42,881 nt of DNA from NCBI GenBank assembly GCA_947179325.1, contig CAMXAU010000025.1:1-42881 (forward strand), read 5' to 3'. The position numbers and the translations under genes are program-made. The DNA comes from an uncultured Bacteroidales bacterium. Lineage in GTDB: Bacteria > Bacteroidota > Bacteroidia > Bacteroidales > UBA932. The notes below the pieces were generated by a model. That model did not search any database, had not been told where the DNA came from, and saw only the letters and a list, made by a program, of their open reading frames with translations. This document shows, piece by piece, positions 36,508-42,881 of the stretch (positions are counted from its first letter, which is position 1; every line of letters begins with the position of its first letter).

Positions 36508-38202
36508 TTATCTCGGGTTCTGAGGGATTCCGCTTACAGAGATTTCTCCGAAAGGGATGAGGTAAGGAAGCCTTATGTCATCATATTTCACGACCTCCCA
36601 AGGCTGCATGCCTCCATATCTCCGGTCTATGTCCTTCTTGTTCCTTGCCTGGTCAAAAGGACGGTGCCCTTCAAAGCACAGCTCCATGCGCCTCTCATCG
36701 AGCACGACATCAAGCACATCACCGTATCCCCTGGCAGCCATATTGCTTTCTGTCATTTCCGCATCACCGGTCAGGCCGGCACGTGCCCTTATGACATTCA
36801 CATCAGCCAAAGCATTCCGGACATCCCCTTTATGGGCATATGCCTCGGCCCTGTTGAGGATTACCTCGGCCCAACGTATGATTATAGGTGAATTGAGGAC
36901 GTTAGGCTGACCATCCATGTTTGCGAATTTCTTCATCATGACCTGCGGGAAAGTCCTCCTCACATTGCATTTGTCGACCAGCGACACCTTTGTCTCCTGC
37001 CCGCCATAGTCTATATAATATTCGTGGTAGGTGTTGACAATACGTTCCTTGACCTGGTATGACTTCCCGTCTGTCCCCTTGCATGTCCAGCTGCCGGATG
37101 CATCCTGGACAGGAGAGTTGTCCACAGAATTCAGCCTGAAGTCATTTGTATTGTCTGCAACCGGCCAATAGATCATCTTCTTTGACGGGTCCCGGTAATA
37201 CGGATCTGACATTGTTGAATACCTCAGGTCCTGCGGATATCTCGCGAAAAGGTCCTGCAGAGGCTGGGAGTAGTATATCTCTCCCCATCCGGTCCCGCCG
37301 GGGGCGTCAGGAGACCAGAACATCGAGCCCATTGAGCCTTTCTGGTCTGTCCAGTCAGAAGAAGAATTGACCATCGCGACACACCACAGCACCTCCTTTG
37401 AATCTTTGGAGAACTGGAACAAGTGCTCATAGTCAGGATCCAGTTTGTCAGAAGGCTCCGCACCCGAGAGCATCCCGTTCACAGTATCAATGCAGTCATC
37501 CCATTCACCCATATAGAGATACACTCTTGAAAGGAGGCCCATGACAGCCTCCCACGACACATAGCCGTTGTTGCCCCTGCGGCTGCCGCCTTTCATAAGG
37601 GCAGCAGCCTTGACAAGGTCATCCCTGACAGCCTCATAGCATCTTCCTACTGTAGCCCTCTCTGTTGTCGAGCAGTCCGTAGACTGACGCAAGACGACAC
37701 CTGCCCGGTCTGTACCATGTGTGTATGGAGTTGCATAAATCTGCAGAAGATGCAGATGAGCCACGGCACGTATGAAGTAATTCTCACCAAGAATATGGTC
37801 AGACAAGGCCGAACCGCCTTCCGGAATTGCCTCAATCATGGAGTTGGCACTGAATATTATCTTGTATGCCATCCACCAGAAATATCCCGTATTGCCCTCA
37901 GTAGACACATCAGACAGCCTTGTGGCATTGCAGAGCGGGTCAGGTGTCATGTCTGACAGACAGATGTTGTCGCCCCTGAACTCTGCCATCTGGAAATAGT
38001 GGCGGACATATGAGTTTGCCGAGTAGACCGTCCCGTCATACATCAGGATTGCCTTGAACAAGGCATAAGTCCCGTCTGTCACGACAGAGGAGTTCTCCGG
38101 GTCAGACATAGATTCAGAAGACACCGCATCAGAAGGGAATTTGTCAAGGTTGCATGAGGCCAGCGCAAAGGCCGTCCCCACTGTCAATAATATTTTTTTC
38201 AT
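36508..38202 (-). CDS. SusD/RagB-family outer-membrane lipoprotein (locus 2)
   Basis: Surface lid protein of the second SusCD pair, 564 residues, with lipobox ALASC (Cys17). It has the TPR-like segments and C-terminal motifs of the family (NSPIIRWAEVILNRAEAYA, RMELCFEGHRPFDQARNKK, YLIPFGEISVS). It starts 8 nt after the SusC stop. Ligand specificity cannot be read from sequence, but the GH31 enzyme downstream suggests an alpha-linked glycan. Confidence 0.95.
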   Translation of the reverse strand: MKKILLTVGTAFALASCNLDKFPSDAVSSESMSDPENSSVVTDGTYALFKAILMYDGTVYSANSYVRHYFQMAEFRGDNICLSDMTPDPLCNATRLSDVSTEGNTGYFWWMAYKIIFSANSMIEAIPEGGSALSDHILGENYFIRAVAHLHLLQIYATPYTHGTDRAGVVLRQSTDCSTTERATVGRCYEAVRDDLVKAAALMKGGSRRGNNGYVSWEAVMGLLSRVYLYMGEWDDCIDTVNGMLSGAEPSDKLDPDYEHLFQFSKDSKEVLWCVAMVNSSSDWTDQKGSMGSMFWSPDAPGGTGWGEIYYSQPLQDLFARYPQDLRYSTMSDPYYRDPSKKMIYWPVADNTNDFRLNSVDNSPVQDASGSWTCKGTDGKSYQVKERIVNTYHEYYIDYGGQETKVSLVDKCNVRRTFPQVMMKKFANMDGQPNVLNSPIIIRWAEVILNRAEAYAHKGDVRNALADVNVIRARAGLTGDAEMTESNMAARGYGDVLDVVLDERRMELCFEGHRPFDQARNKKDIDRRYGGMQPWEVVKYDDIRLPYLIPFGEISVSGIPQNPR

Positions 38203-38210
38203 CGCTGATT

Positions 38211-41200
38211 CTAAAATTTAAAGTTCACGCCAACAGTGACTGCCCTGCCCACAGGATAGTTCATTGAATACATTCCGGCCAATTCGTACTGGGTGCTTTC
38301 CAGCCTGACCTCAGGGTCCATTCCGGAAAACCTGGACAAAGTCCACAGATTGTCACCGGAAATGAATATCCTGAAATCATCCATACGCATTCTGGCAAGC
38401 ACTTTCTTTGGAAGGGAATAGCTGAGTGTCACATTCTTGAGGCGCAAGAAGCTGCCGTCTTCAAGATAGCGCGAACTGATGCTGTTTGCGTTGTTGTTTC
38501 CTCCGCTGACAGGCTTGGGATGCGTGGCGATATCGCCCGGCTGCTCCCATCTGCTCCAGCCGAGACCGTTGTCGATTGACATCTGGTTATAGTCGGTATA
38601 GACACCGTCAGAATCCATTGTGGTGCGCGTGAAATTGAATATCTTGTTGCCTACGACATAGTTGAAATTCACAGAAAGTGATATGCCCATATAGGAGAAT
38701 GTATTGACCAGACCTCCGCTGAAAAGGGGCGATGCGCATCCGACAATCTGCGAATCATTGTCCGGGTCGAATTTGTTTGTCAGTTCACGGCCTATGATGT
38801 TCCCGTTTTCATCTTTTACAAGATGCTCCCACTGCGGGTCCCCGTTATCAGGATTCACTCCCATCCACTTAGGCATATACCAGCTGTAGAGGGCTTCCCC
38901 CTGGCGGATAATCTGGCGTGCGCTGTTGCTGCCCACTGTCTGTATGACATCCTTCCCGTCAGGAATAGACATCACTGTATTCCTGTTAAGGCCGATGTTG
39001 AATCCGGTGCTCCAGACAAATCCTTTCCTGCGGATATTGGTGGAGTTGAGCTGGAACTCGATACCCATGTTCCTGATTGCCCCTGTGTTCTGCGTCATGC
39101 TGTAGAAGCCTGTGCTCGGTGCGGTCGGGACGTCCATGAGAAGGTCCGAATTGACAATATGGTAAAGGTCAAGGTTCATTTCAAGGAAATCCCTGAAGTT
39201 TACATCGATACCCGCATTTGTCATCTTTGCCTTTTCCCAATGCAGATATGGATTTGCCAGCGACTCAGGATATGAGCCGACAACTCCCTGATACTGAGTG
39301 GCTGCCTCTGACTTGTAAGTTGCAAGGTAAGAATATGGTGCAATCCCGGAATTTCCAGTCTCACCGTAGCTTGCCCTTATCTTCATGAAAGACACAAAGT
39401 TCTGGTTCTGCATGAATCCTTCCTTGCTCATCAGCCATGCTGCAGATACGGCCGGGAAATACCCTACGCGGGACTTTGGCGCAAAGACGGAATTGGCATC
39501 TGCCCTCAATGAAGCGGAAACTATATATTTCTCCATATAGCTGTACTGTGCCTGCCCGAATACAGACCAGCCCTCCCCTTCCACATAATATCCGCCTACA
39601 CCGTCTGCAGAGGATGCGTTCAGGACAGTCAGGCCGCTTTTCATGTCGACTCCCTGGGCTGTGGTATAGTCATTTTTCCACAGTCCCCATTCATACCCGG
39701 CAAGAACATTGAAATTATGTGCAGAACTGAATGTCCTGGAATATTTCAGGAGATTTGATGTGGAGAAGCTGCGCCCCGTGGTCACAGTCTTCTGTATCAC
39801 GCCCTTGGGATATGAAGCGCTTGCAGTGCGAGGGTCAATGACCAGTTTCCATGTAGAGGCAGAAGCCTGGAACCTGTTGGTGGTCTGGACGCTGAGGTGG
39901 TCGGTTATTCTCCATGCAAGCTGAAGGTCGGCCGTAAACTCATTCCCGTTTGATTTGGATGAATTGTAGAGTTCATTATGGAAAATATTGAACTTGTCAT
40001 GTGAATACCATGTGCCGCCATTGTCCTGGCGCTTGTCGCTGCTGACATACATGTACTCACCGGTATTGGCATCATATGGATTGTCCCACGGTGACATCCT
40101 GTAGGCTGACTCAAGGGTGACATAGCTGGAAGTACCCTGATTCCTGCTGTCACTATAGTTCAGCCTCAGGTTCATGTCCAGATTCTTTGCAAGCTGGAAC
40201 CCGAGATTAACCCTCCCGGTGGTATTCGCATAGCTGGTATTGATCAGGGTACCTTTCTCCCTATAATGGTCAAGGCTGACAAAATATGTGACCTTCTCTG
40301 AACTTCCGGCTACTGAAGCATAATAATCCTGTGTGACTCCAAGCCGGAATGCGGCATTCATCCAGTCGAAATCCTGGTCCAGAAGAGATTTCGGATACAG
40401 GGTATTGAAAATTGCCTTGGAATACAGGGATCTGGTCAGTTCGTACAGTTCATATGAATCCATTGGCCTGAAACGTCCGCTCAGTGCCTGCTTCACTCCC
40501 GCCTGCGCCTTGAATTCCGCTGTCGTGGCCTGGCCTCTCTTTGCTTTCTTGGTTGTCACGACAATTACTCCGCCGGCCGCATCTGACCCATAGAGGGCCG
40601 TCGCCCCTGCATCTTTCAGGACTGAGATTGTCTCGACATCGTTCGGATTGAAAGATCCTCCCGGGATTCCGTCCACCACATAGAGAGGTGAGGCTGAGGC
40701 CGTAATCGAGCCTGTCCCGCGGACCCTTATCTGTGCGGCCTCTCCAGGCTGGCCGGAAGCATTGTAGATAAGGACTCCTGCCACTTTTCCCTGAAGCATG
40801 TTTCCTACATCCGGAGTCGTGACGTCGCGCAGGGTCTCTCCTTTCATTGTCACGACGGAACTGGAAAGCTCAGTCTTCTTCATGCTGGAATATCCCATCA
40901 TGACAACAGCGTCAAGCACAGTGGCCTCCACCTTCATATAGACTTTCAGGCTGCGGCGGCCTTCAAGTGCTATCCTCTGGCTGACATAACCAAGGCTCTC
41001 GATAAGCAGCGAGGCACCGGAGCCGGCTTCAATAGAGAATTTCCCTTCAACATCAGTGATTGTACCGGTGGATGTCCCCTCTATCATGACAGTGGCGCCG
41101 ATTACAGGCTGACCGTCCTCTGCATCATACACAACCCCGGTTACAGCCCTGTCCTTTGCTGCCGGGACCCCGGTTTTCCTGTCCTCCTTTTTAAGGATTA

Positions 41201-41490
41201 TCTCCCTGCCCTGGATTCTCCAGACTATGCCTGTGCCCCTGAATATCTTTTCAAGAACATCATCGACATGACCCTCCAGATCCGCTTCCCTGACCATGAT
41301 ACCTGTCAGGTCTTCTGCATTGTAGAAAAATGTTAATCCGCTTGCACCCTCTATGCGTGAGATTGCATCGGAGACTGGTATACTATCCCCCCCCCACGAT
41401 TTCCTGGGCAACTGCAGATGCATTCCACTGGAACAGCATCAGAGCCATCAGGATATGGTACAAAGCGTTTCTGGTTTTAAATACTCCCAT
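38211..41490 (-). CDS. SusC/RagA TonB-dependent transducer with STN domain, frame broken at a G9 tract (locus 2)
   Basis: Outer-membrane TonB-dependent importer with an N-terminal STN domain that signals to FecR. ATG 41490 gives a good signal peptide (KTRNALYHILMALMLF, then ASAVAQE), but that frame meets TAG just after nine G at 41387-41395. The rest (STN with SDAISRIEGASGLTFFYNAE, CarboxypepD-like domain, plug with VRGTGSITASASPLYVVDG, barrel ending VGVNFKF) lies in the next frame. Removing one G gives exactly 1,093 codons including the stop. The internal ATG at 41423 would give a protein with no signal peptide. The gene is therefore OFF as written: phase-variable, or a sequencing error. Confidence 0.88.
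41387..41395 (-). repeat. G9 homopolymer tract at the SusC signal peptide/STN junction
   Basis: Nine G on the minus strand. Eight (or eleven) would join the signal-peptide frame to the STN frame as EIVGGDSIPVSD. The position just after the signal peptide means slippage would switch the whole transporter without altering functional residues. Confidence 0.88.
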
Positions 41491-41509
41491 GATTGATTAT
41501 AGTTAGTGA

Positions 41510-42376
41510 TTAATCTGCCTGTCTGTATAGACGGTATCCACTCCCGTCTTTTTCACAATTTATCTTCAGCACATAGCACAGCTTGTCAAGGACTGCATCA
41601 AGCGGCTCATCGCATGAGACTGTCCCGTTGAATTTCTGGCTGCCATCCTTTATATCGCATATTGAGACCTTTGTTCCATATTGCCACTCAATGAAACGGA
41701 GAAGTCCCTTGAGGTCTGCATTCTCTATCCTATAGCATCCATAGTGCCATGTTATGCCACTGAAAAACCTGTTGAATGAATATTCACCTGTCTGGGTGTC
41801 ATATACGATTCCCTGCTGCGGTTCCAGCCTGACCGTCCCGGAGGCTGGAGCAATGAATTCCACGCATCCATGATGCAGTGCAAGCGATATTTCACAGGAA
41901 TCCTGACGGACAGTGAACCCGGTTCCCAGCACCCTGATATCAGCATCTGCAAGATGAAGCAGGAAAGGATTGCAGTCCTGCTCATGCACGACTTCAAAGC
42001 TGGCATTGCCTTCAAGCCAGACTTCCCTTTCTCCACCGAATTCCTCCGGGAAACGGAGACGGCCTCCATGCTCCATCCAGACCGTAGAACCGTCCGGAAG
42101 GACATAGGCGCCACTTTCCGCAGCAATGATATATTCAAGTTTATGGTCAATGTAGTTTTCCTGTCCAAGATGCATTCCAAGAAACACTCCTGCAAGCAGA
42201 GAAGCAGCTACAGCAACAGACGAAATGGCCGCCAAGGAAAGATTCCGGCGTTTTTCCCTACGTCTTTCCTGGCATCTGATGATATTGCAGATAGAGTTCC
42301 ATATACGGTCACCTGTACCGGGGTCTCCTTCTTCCGGTACATTGTCCCACAATTTTTTCAGGTAGCCGTCTGTCAT
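41510..42376 (-). CDS. FecR-type anti-sigma factor
   Basis: Inner-membrane anti-sigma regulator, 288 residues: a cytoplasmic N-terminal part (about 1-45), one membrane helix (about 47-70, SLAAISSVAVAASLLAGVFL), a periplasmic FecR domain (YVLPDGSTVWMEHGGRLRFP, FEVVHEQDCNPFLLHLADADI) and a C-terminal DUF4974-like segment that in this class contacts the STN domain of SusC. It ends 19 nt before the SusC start, so they are co-transcribed. No ECF sigma gene precedes it, unlike most such loci. Confidence 0.93.
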   Translation of the reverse strand: MTDGYLKKLWDNVPEEGDPGTGDRIWNSICNIIRCQERRREKRRNLSLAAISSVAVAASLLAGVFLGMHLGQENYIDHKLEYIIAAESGAYVLPDGSTVWMEHGGRLRFPEEFGGEREVWLEGNASFEVVHEQDCNPFLLHLADADIRVLGTGFTVRQDSCEISLALHHGCVEFIAPASGTVRLEPQQGIVYDTQTGEYSFNRFFSGITWHYGCYRIENADLKGLLRFIEWQYGTKVSICDIKDGSQKFNGTVSCDEPLDAVLDKLCYVLKINCEKDGSGYRLYRQAD

Positions 42377-42704
42377 AATAAGAGGTCTTTTGTACTATAA
42401 ATACAGACAAATGGCCGCTTACCCTACCCCTGTTGAAATGTTTTTTTGCAGAAACGCTAAAAAGGGAGCAGAAAATGTGCTGCTGCAGGCGTCATGCGCT
42501 TCGGTTTACAGTTTACTGGAAAATCCGGTATTTTGCTATCAGTGCCATCTGAAAGCCATCTGTCCTAAGAGCGATTGACGCGGCTGATATGTAAGGTGAG
42601 CCATATGAAAAGCACCTGTTCCAGAAGCAATCTGCAGATGCGCCAGGTAAGCCATATGCTTTTAAGTGTGCTGATTGCTCTTCCATAAGATTTTGGGGTC
42701 CGAA
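42377..42704. other. Non-coding stretch upstream of fecR
   Basis: No gene is supported here on either strand, and in particular no ECF sigma factor. The minus strand has no clean TAnnTTTG ahead of fecR; GCCATTTG about 40 nt upstream of the ATG is a poor match. GTAAAC occurs twice in a row near 42510. Two loose copies of AGGTnAGCCATATG occur about 50 bp apart near 42595 and 42646. Confidence 0.5.
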
Positions 42705-42881
42705 ATGTTGGTTTCATCGGAAAGGCTCCGGTTTTTCAGCACATTGAGGTTCCATGGTGTGCGCGTTGGAACACTTGGCAGGACAACGAGCACGGACGGA
42801 AGCTACAAAGCATTGGCAACCAGCACGTTGAGATTTCACAGTGTGCGCGTTGGGGCAATTGGCAGGACAACGAGCACGGAC
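42705..42881 (+). CDS. Start of a 28-residue tandem-repeat ORF running off the right edge
   Basis: ATG 42705 opens a frame that stays open to the window end (59 codons, incomplete). After SSERLRFF it enters a 28-residue unit beginning STLRFH and containing RTTSTDGSYKALAT, then a second, partial unit. Between the two copies I count eight base changes: five at third positions, all silent, and three at first positions, all mild (Gly/Ser, Thr/Ala, Leu/Ile). That pattern favours real coding. No known family is recognised. Other frames here are also fairly open, so confidence is moderate. Confidence 0.45.
   Translation, partial: MLVSSERLRFFSTLRFHGVRVGTLGRTTSTDGSYKALATSTLRFHSVRVGAIGRTTSTD
42737..42881. 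repeat. 84-bp tandem repeats at the right edge
   Basis: CAGCAC at 42737 recurs at 42821, and GTGTGCGCGTTGG at 42757 recurs at 42841, both with period 84 bp. About 1.7 copies are visible and the array continues past the window. Confidence 0.9.

Noticed and set aside
42390..42578. 62-codon plus-strand frame upstream of fecR
   Set aside because: Overlaps the fecR upstream region with no promoter, no ribosome-binding site and no family resemblance.
42590..42660. Two loose copies of AGGTnAGCCATATG about 50 bp apart
   Set aside because: The similarity does not extend beyond about 14 bases, which is too little to call a repeat family or attachment site.

Overview
This 42.9 kb window reads as a chromosome segment of a Bacteroidota bacterium, most likely order Bacteroidales. 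Three things point there: two SusC/SusD outer-membrane uptake loci, a FecR-type anti-sigma factor and BACON-domain lipoprotein, and the repeated Bacteroidota promoter element TAnnTTTG ahead of most transcription units. Shine-Dalgarno sequences are mostly weak or absent, as is usual in the group. I saw no tRNA, rRNA, CRISPR array or insertion sequence.

Layout from left to right. (1) Housekeeping block, 1-8.7 kb: S-adenosylhomocysteine hydrolase and a LysE-type exporter (minus), uvrB, a RelA-type (p)ppGpp synthetase and a C_GCAxxG_C_C protein (plus), and MltG (minus). (2) First uptake operon, 8.7-19.3 kb, minus strand: a secreted calcineurin-like phosphoesterase, then SusC, SusD and a large four-BACON surface lipoprotein. 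It is preceded by a ~215-nt leader with a promoter, a short ORF interrupted by a G8 tract, and a strong nested terminator whose 5' arm is imitated upstream by a segment containing the G8 tract. This looks like an attenuator and is the most unusual regulatory structure here. (3) Envelope block, 19.4-26.2 kb, minus: a glucosaminidase/LysM protein and a complete RND efflux operon (membrane-fusion protein, RND pump, TolC-like channel). (4) A divergent plus-strand operon, 26.3-29.4 kb: secreted esterase, LytS-type histidine kinase and LytTR response regulator, linked by ATGA overlaps. Two direct repeats of 21-bp period lie between the divergent promoters and fit a LytTR site. (5) A Bcr/CflA-type MFS exporter with a structured 5' leader, 29.4-30.7 kb. 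(6) Second uptake locus, 30.7-42.4 kb, minus: FecR, SusC, SusD, surface lipoprotein, GH31 glycosidase, DUF4874/DUF4832 protein, DUF5009-type membrane acyltransferase and a thioredoxin-fold lipoprotein.

The second SusC gene is out of frame as written. Its signal peptide and STN domain are joined through a run of nine G; eight G would make one continuous 1,092-residue protein. Both SusC systems therefore carry a long G tract in their 5' control or start region, which suggests phase-variable nutrient uptake, although a homopolymer sequencing error is the main alternative for the SusC gene. No ECF sigma gene lies beside the FecR gene. The right edge enters a tandem array of 84-bp units whose substitutions fall as expected for coding DNA.
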